From assembly GCA_026195255.1 (NCBI GenBank), contig JAPHSS010000002.1, forward strand, positions 1-64,000: a stretch of 64,000 nt of DNA. Reading direction: 5' to 3'. This document shows, in pieces, positions 7,632-16,854 of the stretch. The first letter of the stretch is position 1; each line of letters opens with the position of its first letter. The position numbers were made by a program, and so were the translations under genes. Source of the stretch: Gammaproteobacteria bacterium. Its GTDB lineage: Bacteria > Pseudomonadota > Gammaproteobacteria > SZUA-229. The notes under the pieces were generated by a model. It saw only the letters and a list, made by a program, of their open reading frames with translations. It was not told the origin of the DNA and searched no databases.

Positions 7632-8000
7632 ATGAAAAGAATAAAAGTAAGTCAATCAGTGTCAGATTCAGCAGAATGTTTGATTAAGTCTTTAAAGGAA
7701 AAAGGTTTTAAGATTTTTTGTGATATTGACCATCAGGCGAATGCAAAAGACGTAGACCTGGAAATGCCTGCGTCACGTGTTCTAATCTTTGGAAATCCAG
7801 TAGCGGGTACAAAACTCATGCAAAAGGATATAACTATGAGCTTTGATCTGCCTTTGCGTGTGGCTATTGTCGATAACGGTGGTGAAACATTGATAGTTCA
7901 CCAGACATCCGAAGACTATAGCAGTAACTATCAAGTTGAAAACCACCCGGTCCTGAAGAAGGTTGAGGAATTGTTCGTTACACTGGTATCGGAGTTATAA
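7632..8000 (+). CDS. DUF302 family protein
   Basis: SAECLIKSLKEKGFKIFCDIDHQANA...ASRVLIFGNPVAGTKLMQKDITMSFDLPLRVAIVDNGG. Confidence 0.8.
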   Translation: MKRIKVSQSVSDSAECLIKSLKEKGFKIFCDIDHQANAKDVDLEMPASRVLIFGNPVAGTKLMQKDITMSFDLPLRVAIVDNGGETLIVHQTSEDYSSNYQVENHPVLKKVEELFVTLVSEL

Positions 8001-8095
8001 GTTAAAAAAGTCGTTCGTGTGGAAATTTTTACTGCACTTTGAAAAATCCACTCAACTCAAACTTTATGTGTTACAGCAATTTATGAGTATTTGAA

Positions 8096-8335
8096 ATGAT
8101 TTCACGTAAGCATCACAAAACGGTATTTTCTTTTTTTATGGCGTTACTTATGTCATGCATTATGTCTTTTGTCATAAGTGTTTTTAACGTAGGTATGGTT
8201 GCAGATATAATTACTATCTGGTTAAAGGCCTGGGGTTTTGCTTTTATGGTAGCATTTCCAACTATTATGATTGTATCTCCAGTTGTTCATAAGCTAGTTA
8301 GCATTGTTTTACGTGAGGAAGAGGGTGACACCTGA
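8096..8335 (+). CDS. DUF2798 family small membrane protein
   Basis: KHHKTVFSFFMALLMSCIMSFVISVFNVG...WLKAWGFAFMVAFPTIMIVSPVVHKLV. Confidence 0.75.
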   Translation: MISRKHHKTVFSFFMALLMSCIMSFVISVFNVGMVADIITIWLKAWGFAFMVAFPTIMIVSPVVHKLVSIVLREEEGDT

Positions 8336-8426
8336 CAAAACGTGGGTTAGGCTGGAAACTGCGCTTCGTTTACGCCGTGCAGCTTTTGTATTACATGCCA
8401 ATATAATGAAACTTTCCTGATTAATT

Positions 8427-9179
8427 ATGAAACTACTCGAATTTCCACATTCTCACTATTGCGAAAAAGCACGTTGGGCGCTTGACTACAAAGGTATAAC
8501 ATTTGAGGCTGTGGCAATTATGCCAGGCTTGCATATGAGAACAGTGCGCAAGTATGCGCCGCATACATATGTTCCAGTGTTATTAGACAATAATGAAGTC
8601 GTGCAAGGTTCTAGCGAAATCATAAATTACGTCGAGCAGAAGCAAGTTTTATTTCCATTGAACCCTGCAGGTGCTGATGAGCTTCGAGAATGTTTAGAAC
8701 TAGAGCGCTCTATGGATAAAAGACTTGGAGAAAATATTCGTCAAGTTTTATATTCCAGGCTTCTGGCTTATCCTGATTTTATCCGACATTGCTTCACCCA
8801 CCCTATGAACCGATCACGACAAATAGTTTTTAGTCTGTTTTACCCAATTTTGAGAAATAAAATATATAAAACATATGTGGTTTCCAGTGCTCAGGTAGAA
8901 CAGGCAAAACACGAGTTTGATGTTGCTGTATGTGAACTAGAGAACCGGCTTAAACAGAGACAATATCTGCTTGGTGAACAGTTTACACGTGCTGATTTAT
9001 CAGTTGCATCAATGCTTTCATTGTTAGTTATGCCGCCGGAGCATCCATTCCCGTGGCAAGAAATTCCAGATCAACAGACAAAAACATTTTTTGAAACGTT
9101 TCAAGATCACCCGGTTTCTGATTGGGTAAGAAAGATGTATCGAGATCATCGTTTGCGAGAGACTGAACACCCCAGCTGA
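8427..9179 (+). CDS. Glutathione S-transferase family protein
   Basis: MKLLEFPHSHYCEKARWALDYKGI... and YVPVLLDNNEVVQGSSEIINYVEQ typical of the GST N-domain. Confidence 0.85.
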   Translation: MKLLEFPHSHYCEKARWALDYKGITFEAVAIMPGLHMRTVRKYAPHTYVPVLLDNNEVVQGSSEIINYVEQKQVLFPLNPAGADELRECLELERSMDKRLGENIRQVLYSRLLAYPDFIRHCFTHPMNRSRQIVFSLFYPILRNKIYKTYVVSSAQVEQAKHEFDVAVCELENRLKQRQYLLGEQFTRADLSVASMLSLLVMPPEHPFPWQEIPDQQTKTFFETFQDHPVSDWVRKMYRDHRLRETEHPS

Positions 9180-9307
9180 TCAGACATTCAATAAACAGGT
9201 AAACTATGAAACTTCTTGCGTCGCGTCAGTAGCGTAAATGTTAGATTGAACAAAACAGCTAAATAAGTTATTAATAATAAAAATTACAAATCTTAAAAAG
9301 GAAAAAC

Positions 9308-9721
9308 ATGATTAAAAATGCAATATGCCGTATTAATTATAGAATTTTATTAAGCATTCTACTCTCTACTTTATTAGCGGGTTGCGGCAGTGATAGCAGC
9401 AGCACACAAATCAATATAGCGGGCACATGGAATGCCTATTGGTATAATGAGCTTACAACGGAGGATTACCTGATCATTGATGAAAACAGCGAGTCCGGTA
9501 ATATTGTAGGTCGTTGGTATGATGCAGAAGACAATGTTTATTATAATGCTACAGGCACAATTAATGATCATGTTATTAACATCAATGTTGTATATTCCTT
9601 TTCATGGAATATGACGGGTTCTCTAAACGCTGATAACAATACCATTACTGGTAATGTGACAATTAGTGGAACAAGTTCTTTTGATGGTATACATCCAATA
9701 AGGTTTGTTAAGGCTAATTGA
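9308..9721 (+). CDS. Small lipoprotein, hypothetical
   Basis: Lipobox LLSTLLAGCGSD. Confidence 0.55.
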   Translation: MIKNAICRINYRILLSILLSTLLAGCGSDSSSTQINIAGTWNAYWYNELTTEDYLIIDENSESGNIVGRWYDAEDNVYYNATGTINDHVININVVYSFSWNMTGSLNADNNTITGNVTISGTSSFDGIHPIRFVKAN

Positions 9722-9785
9722 TTTGATGTATATAAAGGCCTGACGAATCGTTCAAACGGCCAGATAATGTGTATTAGAAGTTGAT

Positions 9786-10061
9786 ATGAAACCCAAAGCC
9801 GATATTGTAATGGTTGATATTATTCAGCAAATTAGAGCGACTTTTCCATTTGAGTTAAGTGAAGAGGCGTTATGTGCTGAATCTTGTAGTTATGGGTGTC
9901 CAAAGAAACTTCTGGAATATCTTCATATGGAAATCACAGAATGGGAGAAGCGCCTCGAAAATGGTGAAGCTCCCAATCTTAATGATATTAAAAATCTATC
10001 TAAAACCAGCCGGAAAATATATAAAATTCTTGAAAAGAATAATTTAGTAAATACTAGATAA
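9786..10061 (+). CDS. Hypothetical protein (91 aa)
   Basis: ORF with conserved-looking cysteine cluster CAESCSYGCPKKLLEYL; upstream is a degenerate attC-like segment (9738-9770). Confidence 0.5.
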   Translation: MKPKADIVMVDIIQQIRATFPFELSEEALCAESCSYGCPKKLLEYLHMEITEWEKRLENGEAPNLNDIKNLSKTSRKIYKILEKNNLVNTR

Positions 10062-10516
10062 AGTTCAGGATCAGGGGCAATCAGGCCTAAATAGAAATAT
10101 TATGTTTTACGTTTGGGTTATTCAACTTTTCCTGTATTTTATTTTCAATAACATCGCAGTTAATAATAACAATTGAGAGGGATAAATTTCCGTGGTATTT
10201 AAAGTATACTTATGGCTACGCTAGTACACTTTAAAATGCCGCTTAGGTTTTTCCCTGATTGCAGGCTTTAGGGCCATAAAGGAAAATAATTAATATCCCT
10301 GATTAAATCAGGAAAGTTAGTCCAGAATATATTTCTTGCTTCGTAAAAAAATAATTTATTTGAATCCAGGCGTTACTCTACGCTGCGTAAAATTCCCTAA
10401 GCTGATTCATTAAGCAAAACACAATAATGTTCTTGTTATGTTACAATGAACTCACTTTGACAAACTAATGCTTAGTTTGAAAAGTTAAATGAACAACAAC
10501 AAGTAGGAGTATATTC

Positions 10517-11173
10517 ATGTCTATTCGCATCGATGATATCGCACCAGACTTTACGGTTGATTCTACAGCCGGCAAGATCACACTTCACGACTGGATCGGT
10601 GACGGTTATGCCATCCTGTTTTCGCATCCAAAGGATTTTACACCGGTATGTACTACCGAATTCGGCGCAGTTGCGCGGCTTGTACCTGAGTTTGCTAAAC
10701 GTAATACCAAAGTCATGGGTGTATCTGTGGACAGCGTTGAAGAACACGTAAAATGGAAACGTGATATCGAAGCTTTTTCCGGTGCACCTGCTGACTTCCC
10801 GATTATCGACGACACGTCTTTGCATGTATCTAAACTGTACGACATGCTGCCAGCCGGTGCCTATCTGGAAGAAAACCGTACGCCTGCCGACAGCGCTACT
10901 GTGCGAACGGTGTTTATTATCGGTCCAGACAAAAAGGTTCGCCTAACCATGTCATATCCGATGTCTGTCGGTCGCAACTTTGCGGAGATTTTGCGTGCTC
11001 TTGATGCTATCCAGATCACTGACGGCGCATCTCTCGCAACGCCTGCTGACTGGGTTCCTGGTGAGGACGTGATCGTGGGAATGAACCTGAACGATGAGCA
11101 GGCAAAAGAAAAGTTCGGGGATATCGATATTAAACTGCCTTATTTGCGGTTTACAAAAGCCCCGAAAAAGTAA
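10517..11173 (+). CDS. 1-Cys type peroxiredoxin
   Basis: IAPDFTVDSTAGKITLHDWIGDGYAILFSHPKDFTPVCTTE; long C-terminal domain. Confidence 0.95.
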   Translation: MSIRIDDIAPDFTVDSTAGKITLHDWIGDGYAILFSHPKDFTPVCTTEFGAVARLVPEFAKRNTKVMGVSVDSVEEHVKWKRDIEAFSGAPADFPIIDDTSLHVSKLYDMLPAGAYLEENRTPADSATVRTVFIIGPDKKVRLTMSYPMSVGRNFAEILRALDAIQITDGASLATPADWVPGEDVIVGMNLNDEQAKEKFGDIDIKLPYLRFTKAPKK

Positions 11174-11303
11174 CAAACTGAGTTGCTAGAAAACCAGTAC
11201 GAATTAAAACCTGGATGACAGATGAGGGTTCGTTCTGGTTATTTCTGCGCTTTTTTATCTCGATCTTTTTCCGGGTTTACTGTAGCTAAAAAAACGGCCT
11301 AAC

Positions 11304-11347
11304 AAAAAATCACCTGACTTCGCTAACGCAAAGCAGGTGATTTTTTC
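11304..11347 (+). terminator. Rho-independent terminator-like hairpin
   Basis: AAAAAATCACCTG acttcgctaacgcaaag CAGGTGATTTTTT. Confidence 0.75.
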
Positions 11348-11895
11348 GTTGATATTTTAAAAACTTGATTTAGGCATGTGTCGGGTACGTTCTTAGGTAG
11401 AGGTTATCATAATGAAAATACTTAATACCATAGAGGCTCGTTAAAAACTTTACAGTCTTATCGATAAGACCACACAGACTCTGTCGTAATTACAGGAAAA
11501 GAGGCAATACTGTTTTGTTTCAGAGGAAAACAGAATGCTATTTCTGAAATACTTGATAACCCTGACAGTAGCCTTATCAATATCTCTGAAATTCAAAATT
11601 ACCTCAATGTAAAAGACGCAGAAAAATAACAAAGTCTCTTTCCTGGTATGTTACAGAGTCAAGTTATGGGTATGGAAAAATTAATAATAAAAATGTAAAA
11701 GAATTCGTCACTAATTAACTGTTTAAAAAGCAGTATGTCTGGCGAACAAGACAAGTGCTTTAATTAAGGCATAACAAAACAGTGCGCACAGGCCCGTAAA
11801 ATTACACTACATTTTGTAGCGCTTCGTTATAATGACGCAAACACACGTAACTTTTCGCACTGCTGGACTTTAGCTATACAAAAGCTCTGAGAATA

Positions 11896-12531
11896 ATGAT
11901 ACCCATTGAATCTATTTTTGCATTTGTTATAACGTCAGCTCTGCTGAGCATTGCGCCGGGCCCGGACAATATTTTTGTGCTTACCCAATCAGCCTTGTAT
12001 GGCAAAAAATCTGGTATCCTGGTTACGTTTGGTTTGTGTACAGGGCTTATTGTTCATACAACAGCAGTGGCTCTTGGCGTGGCGGTAATCTTCCAGACGT
12101 CGGTTGTCGCATTTACGGCTTTAAAGGTGGCAGGTGCCATGTATCTGGCTTATCTGGCGTGGCAGGCCTTTCGTGCTTCAGCGAAAAATTTGCAGGTAAC
12201 TGAGTCGAATTTGCGCTCGAACGGTGCTTTGTACCGTCGGGGTATTATCATGAATATCACTAATCCGAAGGTTTCTATTTTCTTTCTGGCCTTTTTGCCC
12301 CTGTTTACATCACCTGAGAACGGTTCTCTGGCACCACAGATTTTTCTTCTGGGCGCAGTATTTATCTGCGTTGCATTAGTGATTTTCAGTACAATTGCGT
12401 TATTGGCGGGAGTATTGGGTACCTGGTTGCAGCGCTCGCCAAAAGCCCAGGTGTACTTAAACCGAATCGCGGGCAGTGTTTTTACGCTGTTGGCGCTGAA
12501 ATTGGCCATGGCCAGCACAAATGGAATGTAA
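11896..12531 (+). CDS. LysE/RhtB family amino-acid exporter
   Basis: SIAPGPDNIFVLTQSALYGKKSGILVTFGLCTGLIVH; NITNPKVSIFFLAFLPLF. Confidence 0.9.
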   Translation: MIPIESIFAFVITSALLSIAPGPDNIFVLTQSALYGKKSGILVTFGLCTGLIVHTTAVALGVAVIFQTSVVAFTALKVAGAMYLAYLAWQAFRASAKNLQVTESNLRSNGALYRRGIIMNITNPKVSIFFLAFLPLFTSPENGSLAPQIFLLGAVFICVALVIFSTIALLAGVLGTWLQRSPKAQVYLNRIAGSVFTLLALKLAMASTNGM

Positions 12532-12658
12532 GCAGCAAACAAAGTGCTTAAGCATTCGCTGCACTCGTTGGGTCGCCCGTTAACGGCGTTAATAAAAGAC
12601 TAACCGAGAGCGTTATTAAGCTGGGTTAGCAGATTACTCTTAACTATATGGTTGTTCA

Positions 12659-13747
12659 ATGTCGTCATCCAAACCTTCATCTGCCAACAAATCCGGAATC
12701 TGGGAACAGGTTTGCCTGCTATTACAACTAAGTGAGCATAAGCGACCTCTGGGAGCTCATGTAACAGTAGCGCTGTCGGTAGGAGGGCCGGTAGTCATTG
12801 GCGTCTGGTTTGATAATTTTTCCCTGGGTGTGGTGGCAAGTTTAGGTGGTCTGGTCAGCCTTTATCTTCGTCAAACACCACTCTCTCACCGCATGGTAAC
12901 CATGGCGCTGGTGACATTTGGTTTCTGCGCCAGCTTTACGCTGAGCCTTCTAGCGGGTTTCAATCCCTGGGTGATGGTAGCTGCACTTGGCTTCGTGGCC
13001 TTCTGGGCAACCTTTATCTGTCGATATTTTTCGGTGCCGCCACCGGCTAGTTTGTTTTTTATTATGGTTGCCTGTGTTGCCAGTGCGATGCCGTTTGATC
13101 TTTCTTTATTAGCACCGCGGGCAGGTCTGCTGTTATTTGGTTGTATGGGCGCTAGTGCGTTAGCTCTGGTGTATAGCCTGGTACAACTTCTGAGCGGGCA
13201 CACAAAAGGTGTCCACCCGGCTGAGCCCATCGAGCCAAGGGTGGTTGCTATTTTGCTAGAGTCGGCCACCATTGCGGTGTTTATTGCGGCCAGTTATCTA
13301 TTGGCTCTGTGGCTGGGCATCGATAAACCCTACTGGGCGCCTATCTCCTGTGCTGCCATTTTACAGGGTGCCAGTTTCCGCGCTGTCTGGCATCGTAAAG
13401 TACATCGAGTTGTGGGTACAGCTATCGGCATGGGGCTGACCTGGGTGATTTTTTCGTTTAACCCGGGCCCATGGACATTGGCGTTGTTACTTATCGCACT
13501 CAGCTTTGTGGTCGAAATACTGGTTACCCGCAACTATGGCTTCGCGGTTATTTTTATAACCCCTCTGACGATTATTTTAGCCGAAGCAGAAAGCGCGTCA
13601 CTGGATATCGACTGGCTAATTCAGCTGCGCATGATTGATGTGCTGTTGGGTAGTACAGTAGGTTATTTAGGCGGCTGGTTGTTGCATCAGCAAAGTCTCT
13701 ACGATCGTCTGGAGCAGCGTTTGCTGCGCCTGCGTGGAATAGATTGA
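12659..13747 (+). CDS. FUSC family membrane protein (aromatic acid exporter-like)
   Basis: Multi-TM; KPYWAPISCAAILQGASFRAVWHRKVHRVVGTAIG motif. Confidence 0.8.
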   Translation: MSSSKPSSANKSGIWEQVCLLLQLSEHKRPLGAHVTVALSVGGPVVIGVWFDNFSLGVVASLGGLVSLYLRQTPLSHRMVTMALVTFGFCASFTLSLLAGFNPWVMVAALGFVAFWATFICRYFSVPPPASLFFIMVACVASAMPFDLSLLAPRAGLLLFGCMGASALALVYSLVQLLSGHTKGVHPAEPIEPRVVAILLESATIAVFIAASYLLALWLGIDKPYWAPISCAAILQGASFRAVWHRKVHRVVGTAIGMGLTWVIFSFNPGPWTLALLLIALSFVVEILVTRNYGFAVIFITPLTIILAEAESASLDIDWLIQLRMIDVLLGSTVGYLGGWLLHQQSLYDRLEQRLLRLRGID

Positions 13748-13769
13748 GTTTGCTACGTGTGAAGGAAGA

Positions 13770-13797
13770 ACGCGCAGTTAAAACTGCGCGCTTTTAT
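13770..13797. terminator. Bidirectional terminator-like hairpin between convergent genes
   Basis: CGCGCAGTTAAAACTGCGCGCTTTTA. Confidence 0.7.
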
Positions 13798-13800
13798 TTA

Positions 13801-14103
13801 TCAAACGGGACCACGATCCAGTTGTGACAGCGCTTCGTTTACGGCAAAGATCTTTCCATTCACGTGGGGAACTCCAAAGCTATTGAGGCGTGCCGTGTGC
13901 ATTGTCAGGTAGGCTTCGGCACTGGGAATATCCTTGAATAAATAAATACCGCCAGCTTCGCCAGCCGCTTCGTTTTCCGTCCATATCTTCCAGAGAAGCC
14001 CCGGTTCTTCGGCAATCGAATGTGCAAGGCCCTCCATGGCTTCGGTCATGGCCTGTCCCCAGGGGCCTGCGTAGGGGAAATCAACCTGAAGTATGTAACT
14101 CAT
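13801..14103 (-). CDS. YdhR-type monooxygenase
   Basis: LQVDFPYAGPWGQAMTEAMEGLAHSIAEEPGLLWKIWTENEAAGEAGGIYLFKD. Confidence 0.85.
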   Translation of the reverse strand: MSYILQVDFPYAGPWGQAMTEAMEGLAHSIAEEPGLLWKIWTENEAAGEAGGIYLFKDIPSAEAYLTMHTARLNSFGVPHVNGKIFAVNEALSQLDRGPV

Positions 14104-14184
14104 AAAGTAACTCCTTTAGTAAAAAATAAAATGTATGCAACGCCTATTTCGCACCTGCTGCATTCGGGTGTGTAGAGGTTTGAC

Positions 14185-14910
14185 TCAAGCGGCGATCTCT
14201 TTACGCAGTCGAGAGAGTACTTGCTCTGTCGTGACAAAGCCCTCTGCCAGTGGTGCTGTTTTGCCATCGTGTTCCAGTAGCAGCGTTGGAAAAGAGCGCA
14301 CGCCCCATTGCCGACAACGAACGAATTCCTGCTGAACCGCCTGCTGGGCTTCTGGCGAATTGAATGCATTGCGAAATTCATCAAAATCCAGTGCCAGACT
14401 GGCGCAGATGCTGGTATAGAAATCGGCTACTTTGGGGTCCTGTCCCTCTGCATAGAACTTAAACTGGACTGCCGAGAAGAATTTCAACACGATTGTGTTC
14501 GGCAGGTGGTTGCGCGCCTGCAGCAGTTTGACGGTGGCCACGGCGCGGCAGGCGGGTTCGGTGTCATAGTCAAAATCTGCTGCCTCCAGTAAGGAGAAAC
14601 CGAAGGGTTGCCCGGTGGCCTGAGCGATGTGCTGCCATTCGTTACGCAAAAAGTCCTTGAAAGCCTCGTTCCACGGGTCGCCACCGCCGGCACGCAGGCC
14701 GCCCATGGTGATTGAGAATTCGATGCCCTGGGCTTCGCAGAAATTCTCTACTGCACCGACGGTAGGCGAGATGCCCCAGCACCAGGAGCACATCGGATCA
14801 CCAATATAGTGGACGGCCCAGCCGTGGTGCGCAGCAGGCGCAGCGGTATCGACGGGTTTGTCCAGCTCGGGTATCAGGCAGGCGCCTGTAACGGGATCAC
14901 ATTTCATCAT
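14185..14910 (-). CDS. DsbA-like (FrnE-type) thioredoxin-fold protein
   Basis: VHYIGDPMCSWCWGISPTVGAVENF...TMGGLRAGGGDPWNEAF; CSWC active site. Confidence 0.85.
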   Translation of the reverse strand: MMKCDPVTGACLIPELDKPVDTAAPAAHHGWAVHYIGDPMCSWCWGISPTVGAVENFCEAQGIEFSITMGGLRAGGGDPWNEAFKDFLRNEWQHIAQATGQPFGFSLLEAADFDYDTEPACRAVATVKLLQARNHLPNTIVLKFFSAVQFKFYAEGQDPKVADFYTSICASLALDFDEFRNAFNSPEAQQAVQQEFVRCRQWGVRSFPTLLLEHDGKTAPLAEGFVTTEQVLSRLRKEIAA

Positions 14911-15045
14911 GCTCAGAAACTCCTTCGGTTAGCTGCCCAGGTAGATTCGCTTCTATTAACGTGGCCTGAGGGTTAACATGTTAGTAGCACTCGCGCCTGT
15001 GAATTAAGCATCGGAGGGTGAGTATCTGCCTCCTCCTCGAAACCA

Positions 15046-15230
15046 CTAATTCACTTTCAGGACAGATTTGATAATAACACCGCTTGCTGTGACCTCAAAT
15101 ACCTGTTTTATCTGATCAATTTTATCGAACTTGATAAGATTGTCGAACGGAAACTGGCTCGCTTTGTAATAGGCGACCAACTCAGGAATAAACATCCGGG
15201 GGATAGAGTCGTCTTCAATAACGCAAACAT
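15046..15230 (-). pseudogene. C-terminal remnant of a zinc-type alcohol dehydrogenase
   Basis: Reverse translation EDDSIPRMFIPELVAYYKASQFPFDNLIKFDKIDQIKQVFEVTASGVIIKSVLKVN*; no upstream open frame. Confidence 0.6.
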
Positions 15231-15419
15231 GCTCTTGCCTTAGACATTAAATCATTGTGAACATGAAGACTCAGCTCGAGTGTAATCTTAACAATCTCGC
15301 TTGTACCCAAAAGGCGCCAGGGATTCAGTTATTACTGAGAGTGCAAGGGCTATCCCTTTATCCTTAATGGATTACAAGTGTTTTGCTCAGGCTCAAGCAA
15401 ATCAAAATCTCGATATTTG

Positions 15420-15660
15420 AGTCTTGAGTGCCTGCTGCGAATAGATTTTGCTACCAAAGTCTTCACCTGCCGCACCCGCCATGATTGTTAGTGGTTTAAG
15501 GTGTTCTTCATCGTCTGATGGATGACACTGAAATGCAAGGAGAACATGGTACCAGTCATTAAGGCCAGCAACCCTTTGCTTGTTTCTACTTTAATGGTTT
15601 TAGTCAGCCACTCATCAAAGACCTGCGACGGTCCGGTGAAAGTTGCATCACCGTAACCCC
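15420..15660 (-). pseudogene. DODA-type extradiol dioxygenase remnant, frameshifted
   Basis: GYGDATFTGPSQVFDEWLTKTIKVETSKGLLAL... then after a frame change CHPSDDEEHLKPLTIMAGAAGEDFGSKIYSQQALK. Confidence 0.6.
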
Positions 15661-15883
15661 GCATTTATCTGTCTCATTTAGAATTTAAGGACTCGGTGAT
15701 AAGCATGAAGCATTACGGTTTGTCACCGTCGCTCTTTAACCTGAGAAAAGTTACTATAAAGCTTAAGTTATTAATTTTTTTTAGTTTATTGGCAACTGTA
15801 TTATGGTTGTCTACATAGGTTAATATAGGTAACTTAAGGGGAAATTATTATGTCTATGCTCATAACCAGAAAGGAAGTACTTA

Positions 15884-16354
15884 ATGTCATTTAAACTAAA
15901 AACACTCTGCGCATTTACGATAATTGTCATGCTGGGAATAACGCCTGTATGTTATGCCGAAACAGCAGCTGACAAAACTTCAATAGACGAAGTTAAGAAA
16001 GAAACACAAGATTTGTTGAAGACGCTTAATAGTTATACCGTTGAGCAGAAGGATGAAGCCATTCGTAAAACAAAAACGGCTTTAGATAATCTGGATAAAC
16101 GCATCGATTCATTACAAACACGTATCGATAAAAACTGGGATCAAATGGATAAGGCAGCCCGAGCTAAGGCGCGCTCTAATCTCAAAGCACTGCGCATGGA
16201 GCGGACTCAGTTAGCAGAATGGTATGGTAGCTTGAAAAACAGTACTGTTGATGCCTGGGAGCATATGAAAAATGGCTTTGCAAAATCATATGAGTCGCTC
16301 AATGAGGCCTGGGAAAAATCTGTAAAAGAATTTCGCACAAATAAAAATAAATAG
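15884..16354 (+). CDS. Exported coiled-coil protein, hypothetical
   Basis: Signal peptide (LGITPVCYAE) then long charged helical region. Confidence 0.65.
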   Translation: MSFKLKTLCAFTIIVMLGITPVCYAETAADKTSIDEVKKETQDLLKTLNSYTVEQKDEAIRKTKTALDNLDKRIDSLQTRIDKNWDQMDKAARAKARSNLKALRMERTQLAEWYGSLKNSTVDAWEHMKNGFAKSYESLNEAWEKSVKEFRTNKNK

Positions 16355-16392
16355 AATTGATTAATTATTTCTATTTTTCAGGAGTCATCAAT

Positions 16393-16854
16393 ATGCGTGC
16401 TGTTTTATTGCTAGTCGTTACTCTCTTCGCCTTGCCGGTTATGGCTGAGCCACCGCAAGGTTATCCATTTCTGGCTTTTGATAAAGCGATGCAACAGGCT
16501 CGAGCAGAAAATAAACTACTCTTCGTTTATTTCGGGCGTTACGGATGCGGTTATTGTGAAAAAACCAACAAGGAAGCCTTTTCTGATAAACAGGTGCGCG
16601 AAGCTTATAGTAAAAACTACGTGTTAGCCTATGTGGATTCTGAAAGTGGTAAACGTTTACGCTTGCCCAGTGGCGAACGCGTGACAGAACGTGAGGTGGG
16701 TACACGTTACAATGCGTTTGTTACACCGGTGTTTACCTTTATGACGGCTGAAGGCAAGCCGCTTTTACGACTTGTAGGCGTACAACGCATCGAGGATTTG
16801 CGTGAGGCAGACAGCAAAGTTCAGCAATTTCTGAAGAAAAAGGCCAAACCATGA
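16393..16854 (+). CDS. Exported thioredoxin-fold protein (DUF255-like)
   Basis: FDKAMQQARAENKLLFVYFGRYGCGYCEKTNKEAFSDKQVREAYSKNYVLAYVD; CGYC motif; signal peptide. Confidence 0.8.
   Translation: MRAVLLLVVTLFALPVMAEPPQGYPFLAFDKAMQQARAENKLLFVYFGRYGCGYCEKTNKEAFSDKQVREAYSKNYVLAYVDSESGKRLRLPSGERVTEREVGTRYNAFVTPVFTFMTAEGKPLLRLVGVQRIEDLREADSKVQQFLKKKAKP

Noticed and set aside
12886-13272. 128-aa minus-strand ORF inside the FUSC gene
   Set aside because: Shadow ORF; no independent evidence.
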